DNA of 64,000 nucleotides from assembly GCA_014529385.2 (NCBI GenBank), contig CM043969.1:32652446-32716445 (forward strand), given 5' to 3'. Position numbers and translations under genes: made by a program. Below are positions 32,873 to 44,721 of the stretch, piece by piece. Under the pieces are notes generated by a model. That model ran no database searches and had not been told where the DNA came from. It saw only the letters and a list, made by a program, of their open reading frames with translations. The stretch's first letter is position 1; every line of letters begins with the position of its first letter. Source of the stretch: Adiantum capillus-veneris (Eukaryota > Streptophyta > Polypodiopsida > Polypodiales > Pteridaceae).

Positions 32873-33913
32873 AGGCCAGTTTTAGGGACCAACTATAATT
32901 TTGATCATACAAGGGTGTTCCCAGTGTCTCAAGGATTCCATAACTTTTTTCAAAATTGAATTTGGACTCATTTTGACCATTCTAAACTGCATTTCACTAT
33001 TTTGGCCATAACTTTCACAAACGGTATCGGATCGGAAAAGTTTTTATATCAAAACGTAGCCTGGGAGCGACTCTACAGATCTTAGAGCGACTCTACCTTC
33101 TAGTTAAACTTTGAAAAAAAAGATCTTTTAAGGCCTCAAAATGCATCCGGAAGTCGGGAGTGTCTAAAACCGATAGTTCCAAAGAATTGTGAGAAAACGG
33201 TCACGATTTTTGAAGACTGCTAAGTTAGGAGATTGAAATTATCTTTTGGGAAAACCATTGGTCACCCGAGGGAAGGTGTAAAAGTTAACTACGGCCTAGT
33301 GTAAAATTTGAGCGTCCATACAGAATCTGGTAGCAGTCAGTTCATACACAAGGACTCTTGATTTTGCAACAGCAGTCGCAAGTTTGCCAGCTAAATAGAA
33401 TTTTGCAGATTGTGTGCTAAAGTGAACACAAATTAGCTCGACTCAAGAATCGCTACAAAGGGAGCCGTCGTTGTAGAATAGTGGTAAGTTGTATAACTTA
33501 TCACAGTGCTTCCACTAGATCGAGGCCTGCTAAAAAGCTCTAGGCAAAGCAAGCAGCCAGACAAGTCAGTATCAGCCTTGGCAAGCAAGGGAGCTAAGAA
33601 GTTCAAGCAGTGCAAGCAAAGCCTAGTTTAGAAAACTCAGAGATTAAGACATCCACAAAAGCTGAAGAACCTCAAGCAAAAAAGACCGACATAAGGGTGC
33701 TAATAATTTTTATTAGCATTGAGGAAAGCAATTAGAGCTATCACTGAACAGGTACAACAAGGGATTCAAGACGAAAGCAATGGCATCTCAAAGGAATCAG
33801 ACTAGCCAAGACGAAGCTTCAAGTACATCCATAGAAATACAAGAGAGCAAATTTGGATCTATCTAATTGGATACTACAAAGGACTGCCATGCTATGAGGA
33901 TGACAATCGGAAT
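32873..33913 (+). other. Non-coding leader of Element X copy C
   Basis: 32990-33380 matches the conserved block of copy B; the remainder up to the first ORF is unique to C here. No gene is recognised. Confidence 0.5.
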
Positions 33914-34405
33914 TTGTACATCAAGACAAAGAAAGATACAGAGGAAACTCGGACATCTCAATATGTGGAAGTTGAAACAACGAAAAATGTACTACACCCA
34001 CATCCAGCTTTCATGGAAGACTGTCTGGGATCAATGTACATGAGGCACAGAAAATACATCGAAAATGAGATAGAAATGTTGTACAAGGATCAACTTACAG
34101 AACTCTACGCATATCCTCCAAGTATTTTTCTGTACAAAGCACAAGATGGAAAACGGAAAATTGGTACCCTCTATGGAGACGAAGACGGTCGATACTATAG
34201 GGCTGTCACAAGTCAAGAAGTTCCTATAGAAAACAATCATTACTTTACAGCAGAAGCGTTTGGCTCAAGAGGAGAAGACTACATGTCTAAAAGTGGTAAT
34301 GTATACCATCTCGTCACTGGTTTACCTCTAACTACACACTTGGAAGAGTTAACAATGACAGCTGTCAATACACAAATGAGTGACACACCACATGACACAC
34401 AATAG
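33914..34405 (+). CDS. Element X first ORF, 163 codons, unknown domain (copy C only)
   Basis: An open frame from ATG to TAG with balanced composition: YMRHRKYIENEIEML, then PPSIFLYKAQDGKRKIGTLY, then GSRGEDYMSKSGNVYHLVTG. It looks like a folded domain of about 120 residues with a short polar tail. I do not recognise it. It precedes the gag-like gene, so it may be the N-terminal part of the same polyprotein, separated by stops near 34403-34510. The whole segment is absent from copy B. Confidence 0.45.
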   Translation: MYIKTKKDTEETRTSQYVEVETTKNVLHPHPAFMEDCLGSMYMRHRKYIENEIEMLYKDQLTELYAYPPSIFLYKAQDGKRKIGTLYGDEDGRYYRAVTSQEVPIENNHYFTAEAFGSRGEDYMSKSGNVYHLVTGLPLTTHLEELTMTAVNTQMSDTPHDTQ

Positions 34406-34513
34406 GGCACAACATGGAAAGACACGGTACAAGTCTCGTGCACCACACCAGCACAAGAAAAAGCTCAAACACACCAAATTGCACAAACAGGGTATACGTC
34501 GGAAGTACCCTCT

Positions 34514-36000
34514 ATGAAGATAGCACAACTTCAAAAAGAACTAGCTCGGTCTCAAGAGCTACTTAACAAAGCACAAGTAGATGCCAACATCAGATATGGA
34601 ACCCTCTCGGATGGGGGGAGTTCAAACTCAACAAAGAGACCTTATCCCTTCAAGAGTGGGATTAAGAAGTCTAGTTTTACAAGAAGTAGTGTCCTTTTCA
34701 GGAGTCCAAGTCTAATTTCAAGAAGCATTGGAAGATGCCGAGTCATAGGAGAGACCACTGGAAATTCACAATGCCCAATGTAAAAGGTCAGGTCAAGATG
34801 TCATTGTGGTCGACAAATATGATAGGCACTATGAAATAGCTGATGTGAAAAACATGGATGAGTTTAGCAATTGTGGGCAACCTGTAAGTCACATACTTGG
34901 ACCCCGTCCAAAAGCACCATCAAGGGAAACGAAAAACAAAGATTCGGTTCGATCTTCACCCTCGGGTGAGAACTCGCCAAAATCAACTCGAAAACATAGC
35001 CATAAGGCTATGCAGAAGCCCCATGTCAAATACCATATACTGATGGAAGAATTAGCATTACAATTGCTAGAAAGCATGGATAGTGATTTGATCTTGTATG
35101 CAAGCAATAATGGAAGCTATTTTCAGCTTTTCAAGGACAAGACAATGAAGGATAGAGAGCGAAGCCAGTGGATACACCTAAGTCGGCCGTAATCTACAGG
35201 TTCATGCATGCAAAGAAGAGGTCATATCTGTATCTAGATACCACAGGAAACCATTATCAACAGTATTATGGAGGGATGCCTCATCCAAAGGGTGCACATG
35301 TTGAGATAACAACATATTGCGACCAATGTGCCATTGGTCATTTAGTGAAGGACTGCCCAACAAATCTCTACATGGAAAAGAAGAACCAACAAGCCAAAAG
35401 CAAAGTTAAGACAGTGACAACAAGGGAACGGAAGAAAGAATCCCCAACAAGATCTCTGGAAAAGAAGCAGATCTTGTCGCAGAGCACAAAAGATAGGCTC
35501 AAGACACAGTCGCTTGAAGTCAAGGGTGTCAACGACATTATCATAGAGAATCAGGCTTTCAAAAAATATCAATTGAATCAGCTGATTCAAGATCATTTAA
35601 GGAACCCCAATGAGGACAAGTCAAAGCATCCACAAGGTGATGAAGATGAAGCTCGTAGTTCAAGGTTCCAGAGCAAAAGAAGCCAATATTCTGACGATAG
35701 TGAGCCAACACAAGAAGAGGTGGCAGAGATAACAAAAAATATTAGTGCCACGTCACAAGTGGAAGACATGCAAATAGAGTCAATGGATGAAGCTGAAAGT
35801 CTACCAAATAAATTTTCTATTGTGGACTCTTCATTGGTGATTGAACAAATCAAAGAGTATGAGAAGCTAAAAGAAGATGTAACTGAAGACATACAATGCA
35901 CAGGAGAATAGGAAATGACTGAGTCCAAGATTGACTACCAAGGAGAAGCAATACAGGATATGAATGAATATTTTCGAGAAGAGACTCTACAAAAACCCAT
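34514..36000 (+). pseudogene. Element X gag-like protein, copy C
   Basis: Matches copy B 24705-25990. Open pieces are 34806-35192 and, after a frameshift near 35165, 35168-35911. Features are ILMEELALQLLESMDSD, the knuckle CDQCAIGHLVKDC with all four ligands (CX2CX3HX4C), and a long Lys/Glu-rich tail. It is broken by a frameshift and by TAG at 35909-35911. Confidence 0.6.
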
Positions 36001-36781
36001 GGAACAATGGAAACGAAAGGCCACGGTGACCATTGCATCAGAAGGAGAGAGTCAACCTCAACATCCTGCTACACAAGCTTCAAAACATTTCCAAGAAGAA
36101 AAGTCACCATTGAATGACCTTCAAGTGCTAGAAGAAGTAAATAGTGACATAGAGCTTCTGAAATCAAGAATCAAGGCGTCAGAGTCAGAAAGTAGCAATG
36201 AAAATCAACAAGTAGCTATAGCAGAAGATAATAAGCACGTGGAACATGCTACAACTAGTCAAATGACAAAGAAGTTCAATATACAAGAGGATGACAAAGC
36301 TTCCAAGGCACAAAAGTCTAAGAAAAGTACCAAACGCAAAGAGGACATCAGTTACTTGGCAGCAGCTAACAAGAAGATTAAGTTCTCTTTGGATGTGCAT
36401 GAGAAACTAAAATTCAATTTTACAGCAGAGATAGATTGCACTGCCACGACTAATGTCATGTCTTATGGGTTGTGGTTACTTCTAGGTAAGCCAGAACTGT
36501 ATGAAATTCAGGTACATGTTCCTATATCACATGGAATAGCCATCACAAGTTTAGGGATTGCAGAAGCTACCCTTAAACTACAGTCAAAGGTTATCAAAGA
36601 CAAATTCCTAGTGGTGGATTCTTCCAAAATGAGTACACATTTGATTTTGTTTAGCTATGGGCAAAAACACTTGAAGAAGAATTTGAATCTTCAATGCTGG
36701 TCATCACGACTAGCTCTCAAGAAATCCAGCCTACTACTGCTCCAAGATTATCGGCTTCCGACAAAGGCAAAGCCAAAATGA
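35915..36781 (+). pseudogene. Element X linker and retropepsin-like domain, copy C
   Basis: Same frame as the preceding piece. The first half is acidic and disordered-looking. The second half holds KIKFSLDVHEKL, AEIDCTATTNVMSYGLWLL and VVDSSKMSTHLIL, as in copy B. The catalytic triplet again reads D-C-T, so the change is a family feature and not a private mutation of one copy. A frameshift near 36650 ends sense. Confidence 0.5.
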
Positions 36782-36879
36782 TCCCACAAATGTCCTACCA
36801 ACAGAAGCAACCCCTCAAATCAGGGTCTTCAATCTAGCCCCGAAATATTCAAGACAGAGCTTCGACATCAACTGACCAC

Positions 36880-37836
36880 ATGCTTCCACATGAAAGGCAG
36901 ACTCCAAAGAAAATCTTTCAACCGAAATACCCTACACTGCGAGATCACAGCTGCCAAAGGTTTTCAACGGTCTACATTAAAGGTAAAGAAATCAAGGTCA
37001 AGGACCCAATGTGGGTAAATGATCCTAGCCAATTGACGAAAGGAAAACACATGGGATGGATAGCCTCCCACTACAGCTTAGTAGAGCAAGGCTATTATGA
37101 GGGTCAAAAGAAACTTTGGTTACCAAAACCACAGACCTTGGCTTTTGCAGTGGATAAAGGTTTCAAAAAGCGTCCCCAAAAGCAACAAAGCTCATATTTA
37201 TATCGCCAAAGGAGACCAACCAACAAGGCTCTCCAAAGGGATGCAGGAAATTTCAAATCCAACCGGCCTTCATACCAACATAGGACTTCATCGATAAATA
37301 CCCCAAAAAATGGCACTCTTGTACATCTCAATACGACATCAAAAACATCATGGGAAGTGCCATCTACAATTCTTCAAGCACAAGGTTACTATCAAGGAAA
37401 TCGGAAAATCTGGCTACCAAAGATGCCAGGTAAACATTCGTCAAGCAAACGACTTTAGCTTGAAAATAATCGCAATTTCACGAAAAGCAAAATCAAGGAC
37501 AATGTCACAGTCAAGGCAAAGGATATCTGCAAAGACACGCTAATCACACGATGCAGATACAAATGGGTGCCAAAAGAACCACACATATAAAAGAAGATTG
37601 AAGTCATCTCTAGCTTGCATGAAATGTCAAGACATGATAGACAAAGTGTTACGGGGAATGGAGCGAGCCAATCTTCTCAACCAAGGGACCAACAACAACA
37701 AAAAGAAATTTTGACAACCAAGGTCACCCAGGTATGGCAAAAGAAACCAATATTGCCAGTATGGTCCTTTACAAATCCTCTCTTCGAGGATAGGAGTTTT
37801 GAATTTCAAAACCTATTCTTGGTCGAAAGCTCTTGA
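36880..37836 (+). pseudogene. Element X C-terminal protein region, copy C
   Basis: The open stretch 36880-37458 and a last piece (37615-37836) end in FEDRSFEFQNLFLVESS. It contains one copy each of GYYEGQKKLWLPKP and GYYQGNRKIWLPKMP. A stop after SSSKRL at 37456-37458 occurs at the same place in copies B and C, so those two may descend from an already broken parent. Confidence 0.55.
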
Positions 37837-39050
37837 GAGTAAGTCAAGTCGCCATAAAAATATGGCATAAGAGTGAAGAGTCGCGTAGCTGAGCCACTAA
37901 ATGAGCAAGCGTCAGACCCAAGCTTCATGTCTTAATATTTTTTGTGGTCTATGAGTCTAGATATTTAGATTATAGCTCAAGCTGGAAGAGTTGAGAATAT
38001 TGTAAAATGGAGTCGCTCATGTTGGATAGGTGAGCATAAGAGTCGAAGTCTACTATTTTTAATTGGTGGAGTGGCAGAGTAGTCCAGAAAACACTCACGC
38101 ACATGAACACAGTGAGGAGAGTGGAAAAAAACCTCGTCGACAAAAACCCTTCTTGTGAGTAACGACAACTGCTGAAGTCAAATATATTTTTGCTTCCCTA
38201 GCTACTTTCACTCCTAAAAGCACCCATTCAAACGCCTCTCGCACCGCATATTGTTTCCCATGCATCTATCTGTGCAAGCATATATAATGTCCCATCATTG
38301 GACATTTGCATTTGACACGATTTGTGTTCCACCCATGCACTTACACAACAAAATGACAATGACGAAGCGGGAACAGGTTTCATAAGCATTTGCTCAACAA
38401 CAACGACTCTGTCTTCAAGCTACTAAGACTCATCCAATGTATATCCAATCTCAATAATAGTAGCCATACGGCCATACGTACTTTAAGTCAACAAAACTCG
38501 GTTACATCAATACATAAGTACATATAGACTCACATTTAATGGTGACTAAAGGCATTTTTTTCCCACTGGGTTTTTCCCTTTAGTCCTATCCAAGTATCCA
38601 AGACCTTCATTTTGTAATATACACCACATTTTATTTTTACTATTTTTCTTATTAAAACACAGAAAAGAAGACCAACGACATCCCCAAACAACTACATGCT
38701 CATCAACTATAGGATCCAAGGGGAGCAGCCTATAAACAATTCAAAAAGGCTTCAAGATTACAGGTACACATGCATGATGACACCCAAAGAACAAGCAATA
38801 CAGAGCTGCCACGGTAAAGACTTGCTGCAACAACCTACCTCACTCGAATTATTCACGCTACAACAACCAATCGGAGGGGGAGAGCTATGGCTTCAACTAC
38901 ACTACATGTACAAGTAAAAGGGGCCTCTACAACATCCAAAGCATCTCGTAGAAGCAACTGCAACAACAAAATCTTCAACCAACACCAAAACATGAAGCAC
39001 TCCTCAAGGCCACTGCAGACATAAGGTCTTGTCGGGGACGACAAGACTTC
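37837..39050 (+). other. Element X 3' non-coding tail, copy C
   Basis: Nearly collinear with 28495-29713. No gene seen. Confidence 0.7.
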
Positions 39051-39062
39051 GGAGGGGGTGAG
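39051..39062 (+). promoter_or_regulatory. Polypurine tract, Element X copy C
   Basis: GGAGGGGGTGAG immediately before the LTR start TGTTGCAAGG, with one T interrupting the purines. Confidence 0.75.
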
Positions 39063-39463
39063 TGTTGCAAGGTCAACCTTTCAACAACGCTTCCACAAAG
39101 ATTCCATAAAAATTCTCTAAAGATTCCAAATAAAGATACTGATGAAGTGATGAAGACGAAGATGGATGTTGTAATGTGAAGATACAAACTCATGGACATC
39201 ATCGAATATCCCATTATTTTTATTTTGAGCTGGTTTAGGGCCACTTTTGTAATGTTTACGGGAACTTCATATGTTAAGTCGGCAATTGTATTTTGGCCAG
39301 AGATGCTTGTTGGATGAGCAAAGCCAACTCACAGTGTTGTAATTAAGCTCTATAGAAGCCTAGGAAAAAATTAGGTCATTTTGGTCTGACATTAGGTTTT
39401 CTAAGGCTTTGTATATAAGACAAAACCTAAAGCTTTGGCCCACCCCTCTCAATTTTTCCAACA
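39063..39463 (+). repeat. 3' LTR of Element X copy C, short form
   Basis: Matches 29727 to about 30110 (including the TATA box), then diverges. It may end at CCAACA (39458-39463), the same last six bases as the long LTR, which would make it a 401-bp form lacking most of R and U5. Alternatively it is simply truncated near 39440. Confidence 0.65.
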
Positions 39464-39925
39464 CAATATATGTTGCACAGTTTGTAAGGCCTCCATATGA
39501 GGAGAAGCCAATGGTGCACATATATTTGGTGGATTCCAACTTTGCACGCTGATGAGATCTCTATTTGTGATTGTGGATGGTACGAAGAAAATTCAGGGCC
39601 AACTTTGGGGGCGTAGGGGGTGAAAGACTCCCGAGACTTTTTATTCCTTTCACTGGAATATCTTGGTCCGACAAAGGTCAAAAGACAATCGAAAAATGGT
39701 CGTTCAGTGTGGCTGGTGGCCGGTTGTCCGTGGTCTTTGGCCAGTGGGGCCAGATTTCCTTGGTCGGTGGCCAAGTTCTAGGAGGACTTGTCTACCCAAA
39801 AGTGGCTACACATGGGTGTATCGGAGAGTCATAGTCTCACTTGGCTATCTAAGGGCGGCTGCACATGGGCGTTTAGAGGCTCGCTTACATCTATATAAGG
39901 AGTCCTTATCATGAGAAATTTGGTA
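39464..39925. other. Unassigned spacer
   Basis: About 460 bases with no match to other parts of the window. Overlapping short ORFs here look like chance. Nothing is recognised. Confidence 0.4.
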
Positions 39926-39942
39926 GATGACAGGTGTATCCA

Positions 39943-40374
39943 CTAGAGTCTAGGCCCCGAAGTGAGGAGTGTCAATTGGGGTGACTCCCAAAGGAGTAGT
40001 GAGTGGTGTGTAGCCAAGAACAATTGATAGTTGCACAAAACGTGGAGTAGAGGGCAATGTTGTGGCTGGTGTGGGGGCAGGCAAAGAAGGGGAAGGTAAG
40101 GTGCCTCGTCAAATACGAGGCGATGTTGAAGCATTAGCAATGACATATCCACAGCAACCACTGCCACCACCACTAGAGCTTTGAGGCCTAGAAGAGTGTG
40201 TAGATCATATAGACAACACCAAACTCTTAGAGCGTGTTGATCACTCCAAAGTAGAGGGAGATGTTGGAGGAGTGAAACAACGCAATGGTGCTCCAGAGCG
40301 ATGACACTCCTCATACCACATCCTCTGCTCGTAGTCCAAGGGAGAAAGAAACTTATCATCATCCATACCTGCAT
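39943..40374 (-). pseudogene. CACTA second-ORF protein (Ser/Pro/Thr-rich), copy 1
   Basis: Corresponds by DNA similarity to 62070-62511 in copy 2, where a long open frame starts MDDEEFLSSL. Here the frame is broken. The presence in both CACTA copies marks it as an element gene and not a host gene. Confidence 0.55.
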
Positions 40375-40611
40375 TAAATACATGAACATTAAATCTTAAT
40401 TAATAATGAATGGAGAAGAAAATTTGAACAAGTTATAATCTGATTAATCACAATTTAAATTTCACAAGTATAACGTATAGACAAGAATGTACAAAACTCC
40501 ACGTGAATACAATATATATTATAAGAAGGAGCAAAATCACTCAGATACAATGTTTATGGATTTAAGAGGTCTCTCTCTCATCCTCACATAACTTAGCATA
40601 ACTCCCTATGT

Positions 40612-41098
40612 CTATATAGATCTTCCATTTAGGCAGATCATGTCCTTCGTTTCATTTTGTAGGCCCTCCGTATGCATCCCATAGAGAGTAGCAACGCCAA
40701 GCTCGCCTGGCACCACTTCAGCGGCTTTTGAATTAGCATCCTCTCCAATCTCCTCCACTAATTCCATTGTGATTGGCACATTGTAGCCCTCATACATCCA
40801 TGCACTATGAGGGGCTACCTCTATGATATACCACCAGTTTGGTGCAAACTGGTAGGATGAAATACCACCTGCAAGAGCCACGTAACTTACATGAGTTCTT
40901 CCAGACCACCAGTCCTCTAAAATTGGATGTTAAATATTTACAGACTTTTTCACAATTCTCGGGTAGTACAAAAGTTTCTCGAAGGTCGGTCCATTTTTTG
41001 GTTGAATCCACCTCAAGGAAACCTGACTCTCCTCTGTGCACAATACCATTGCAACCCTCCATGTTTATCTTGAACCATTGCACGTCAAAAAAATTCAC
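40612..41098 (-). pseudogene. CACTA transposase C-terminal region with DUF4216-like domain
   Basis: FFDVQWFKINMEG, SGFLEVDSTKKWTDLRETFVLPENCEKVC and VVWKNSC match the pattern of the DUF4216 domain found at the C-terminus of plant En/Spm transposases (a W-F/Y motif, then PFVLAxxAxQVFYV, then WxVV). A frameshift near 40850-40880 separates it from the acidic tail (LVEEIGEDANSKAAEVVPGE), which also exists in copy 2. Confidence 0.75.
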
Positions 41099-41099
41099 A

Positions 41100-41715
41100 A
41101 AAAATCCTTTCTCAAAATCTCTTGTAGCGTGCCAAAGTGATTGAGTTCTACCACCACAGGATCTGCATCAGAGGACCGTCATTGACTAGACTATTTGAAT
41201 TTTGCCATGAATCCAAAATCTTGTGTAAAATGCTTTTTGTGAATCTGTTCCAACATAAAATGTTAACCTTTACACCATGCTACCGTGTATGACTTATACT
41301 ACAACCAACAAAGATTATGACTGGCCATCCAAACATCTAGAAAGCCATGGGTTGTACATTGCAAACTTACCTTGGTCGCGCAACCCCAAGAGTAATCCCA
41401 CTCCTCCTCAATCACTTGTTCACCACACTGTTGTGCGTTTTTCAATTGGTTGTGCAACCATCTTAAGCTCAAGAATGTTGGTAGGCTCTCAAGACCCGCT
41501 GGATAATGCATCGGTGGCCATCTTGCCCGTCTCCAGTCGATTCGTGCCCTTTATCACTCTTGCTTTGCATCGTCGTATTGTGAAATCCAATTTTGCATCA
41601 CTAGATTTTGAGGCATGCAAAATCGATTGATCTTAGCCTCTAGATCTTCCGTCATTTTTTTCTCAACACCGAGATTGCACATGGCAATCCCAGATATGCG
41701 CTCATCATCTATGAT
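41100..41715 (-). other. Degraded inter-domain part of the CACTA transposase
   Basis: Lies between the DUF4218 and DUF4216 segments. Only short broken frames remain. Confidence 0.45.
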
Positions 41716-42290
41716 TCACCAAAGCGTGGCTCGAGCACGATCAAATCCGTCTAGCCACTCTCTTATGTAAACTAGGGACTCTGATACCAGCCAACCTTTT
41801 GCCATGCTACCCTCCGGAGGTACCTTCCGATGCATATATCCCTTGAGAGTTTTCATGAAACGTCCTAAAAAGAACATCCATCTGGAATGCATTGTGCCTG
41901 CTATTTCCACCTCATCACCTATGTGAACAAGAGGATGCACTTGAACGATTAGCATGGTAGTAGGAAAGTGTTTCTCAAGCATGCATACAACCTCCGTAGC
42001 ATTTAGTTTGGTGGATGGTATGGAACCCACGTGGGTCTCCTTTTGGGAGATCCATTGCACCAACTTTGCAAGTTTGTAGATTGTGGTACGGACAACATGA
42101 GACAAACATCCCTCAATGGCCATCGGTAAAAAAAGTTGCAAAATTCGTCTAGCAATGGTATTAAAGTCCATACACAGATATGATACACAATTCCCACTAT
42201 GATATATTCCACTTCAAACATACCTAACACATCTTATGCCACTCGTGTGACTTCAAACTAGTAAGCTTCACTTCTTTAGTGAAACATGTT
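41716..42290 (-). pseudogene. CACTA transposase, DUF4218 segment
   Basis: The open piece reads LFLPMAIEGCLSHVVRTTIY, then CMLEKHFPTTMLIVQVHPLV, then SRWMFFLGRFMKTLKGYMH and PPEGSMAKGWLVSESLVYI. These match DUF4218 point for point (LPxAIRG, LExxFPPxFFDxMxHL, RWMYPxERYMxxLKxxV, PEGSIAExY). Upstream, LTSLKSHEWHKM (near 42230-42265) is the usual lead-in. A TAG at about 42231 breaks the frame. Confidence 0.9.
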
Positions 42291-42296
42291 CGGAGA

Positions 42297-43012
42297 GAGT
42301 GAATTACACCAGTGGGTGTTTGCACGAATCAAATGATCTCTTCTATTTTGAGTTCTTGGCCTCCTGTAAAAAACCATGCCGCTTTAGGGAGATTTATCGA
42401 TCCATTGGGTGCTATTTGTGGCCAATATTTCTCCATACAATCCATATTTCTAAGGTCAATTCTAGCCCCCAAAGTTGTAATGGAATTGATATTTTGATAA
42501 TATATTTGTGAAATATATGATATTTTGATGAAGCATTGCAATGTTGATTTGAATTGTGGAATATGATCACTTGTTGGGTGTTGTGTGAGCAGATCAGTGA
42601 TTGGCACGTGCTGGACAATAAGGCGATAGCAGTTATTCGGAATAAAACTGCCACCATTGGATTTTCTGTGGCAAGCCTTAGTATTTATGGTTTAGTTATA
42701 AGTTGAGATGTAGACAGCTATTAATTGTTATATTGAGCTCTTTATGAGCCAGGACTATTTTTATGCCCAAGTGTGAATTGGATGTAGCTCAATTTTGAGC
42801 ATGAACTTCTCTATAAATTAAATACGTGCAAGAGGGACATGCTCACTCTTGCACGGGGGGAGATTGCACCCAGTGCCTGTGCCTTGTTCTCTTCACTCCT
42901 CCCTCCTCTCTCACCGTGTTCGCGTAGCACTCCGTTCTAGGAGGTGCGTCTGCACGTGTTCTCTCTTTTTCTTTCCCCTCTCTGTCTTTCTCTGTCGTAT
43001 GGCACTCGATTA
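42297..43012. mobile_element. Insertion of about 0.7 kb within the CACTA transposase
   Basis: Transposase sense on the minus strand stops at VYLYKP (43012) and resumes at CFTKEVKLTSLKSH (about 42290); these two ends should be close together in TNP2. The intervening DNA is non-coding and has a TATA-like CTATAAATTA at 42812 on + followed by a pyrimidine-rich stretch, as in an LTR. A solo LTR is my best guess; I could not find a convincing target-site duplication. Confidence 0.45.
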
Positions 43013-43929
43013 TGGGTTTGTACAAGTAGACAGGTACATAGATTTATTCGTCCATGCCTTGCCATGCACTATTTCGAGTATTTCGCAGGGCATCTCTACG
43101 CTTCCGTTGTAGCAAAAGTATCTTTCTTGCGGATGAGATGTTCCCACATCAGATTATCCACATTCTTGAATATGTGCATTGGATTGAGCAAGTGATTGAT
43201 CATGAGTCTAGGCCAATATGGTAACTTGTACCATAGAGAGAGTCTCTTCATCCTTGGGGACAAACTGTCATCACACATCTTAGTTTCCTCTAACCATGCT
43301 TGAGAAGACATCCTCAGAGGCTCTCTTTCCAAAAAACCATTGCGTAGCTCGTGATTCTCTGGAGATGTGCTTGATATGACCTTCATAGATTTTCTTCTTC
43401 AGTGAGGGTGCTTGGTGTGCATTAATTCTAGGTCCACATGCGACACATGCTCTGTATCCACTTGTCTCAAGCCCTGCATGTATACACATGACAATAGATA
43501 AGCTTGAGAAAAACAAAGTTTTATAATGTTTGAGTTTGAGTATATATCACATGAGCATTTTATTAGTCCGGGATAGTCATGCATGGTCCACATTAGAATG
43601 CCTCTGATTAAAGCATTGCATGAACGTGTGTGTCGGCTCATCCACCACTTCTATGCCAATAACATATGTTGCTTGACCAAAGCGCATGCGAACACATCTA
43701 TTGTGTTGCAAGATTGCTGCTTGTTGAGCAACGTCAGAGTCCAATGAGTTGTAATTGGCAACAACTGATCTATAATAGATGGGTCAAACTAGCCAAATTT
43801 GCAAATGTGCTGCAAAGAAACGCATCTTGTTCACCGCACAATATGTTTGCATTGATTACAAGGACATAAGATCCTTGTTGAGAGATAGGCATTTTGGTTG
43901 GACGACCCCACATCATCGTCAGTACTCAT
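43013..43929 (-). pseudogene. CACTA transposase N-terminal and TNP2 segments
   Basis: The probable start is ATG at 43929 (MSTDDDVGSSN), matching MSSDEDVGPSN in copy 2. Further in are LIRGILMWTMHDYPGLI (compare LRAxLLWTINDFPAYG), a Cys-containing GYRACVACGPR, and LPYWPRLMINHLLNPMHIFK, equivalent to the LPYWxxLxxxHxLDxMHIxKN signature of the TNP2 family. The pieces lie in different frames with stops and lost sequence between them. The normal length would be far more. Confidence 0.85.
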
Positions 43930-43984
43930 AATGAATGTAAACACCTTATAACCTGAACATAAATTTAATCTTCTATTGGCATCC

Positions 43985-44488
43985 TCCGTCTCTTATCTCT
44001 CCCTCTCTCTCTTAATCTCCCTCACAATCAAGAAACCATAGATCACATTGTGAACTACCTCAAATTCTCTAGCCATGTCTGATCCCCCGCACACCTCGCT
44101 CTAGAGGAGCAGGAAGATCATAACCACCGGGTTATAATCTCCTCTTTATTGGTCAATGCCTATATTTGTGGGTACGAGAAATCTACATACCCACGTCTAC
44201 ATGACAATGCATGTAGTGGACAAAACCCCTTTGCCTCTTGTTCAACTCTAGCAATTCACAATAGCTTAACATCTCTTCACAACAGCTTCTTGTTGGAGGG
44301 ATTACTGTGTACATTACATGTTTGCCTCCATTCTCAGTATCATGCCGTTGAAAGATTTCAAACTTAATTTGACATCCGTGGAGAGGAAGACAGGGATTCC
44401 CGTAAACCTAACTCTAAATTTAAACCGTAATCTTGAGGCTAAACTTTAATATAAAAACTAAATCCAAAATCTTGTCTTAAATCTAACC

Positions 44489-44546
<58 letters not shown>

Positions 44547-44656
44547 CATGCATGCACATACACATAACAAAAATACAAATTTTTCAGTTGAAAACTATTC
44601 TTGCTACGCCATTCACTTTAGCTACTCTAATTTCTACTCAGCACCGTGAGTGATCC

Positions 44657-44721
<65 letters not shown>

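Larger units (their letters stand above)
29727..39463 (+). mobile_element. Element X copy C, with both LTRs
   Basis: 5' LTR 29727-30780, PBS 30782 onward, internal 30781-39062, polypurine tract, 3' LTR from 39063. The internal region has a palindrome array, one unknown ORF and a gag/protease-like gene, but no reverse transcriptase, RNase H or integrase. It is therefore a non-autonomous LTR element that would need enzymes from a partner. The 5' LTR also serves as the 3' LTR of copy B. Confidence 0.85.

Noticed and set aside
39571-39914. Two overlapping 83-87-codon plus ORFs
   Set aside because: Gly/Trp-rich, no domain, overlapping in different frames; likely chance.
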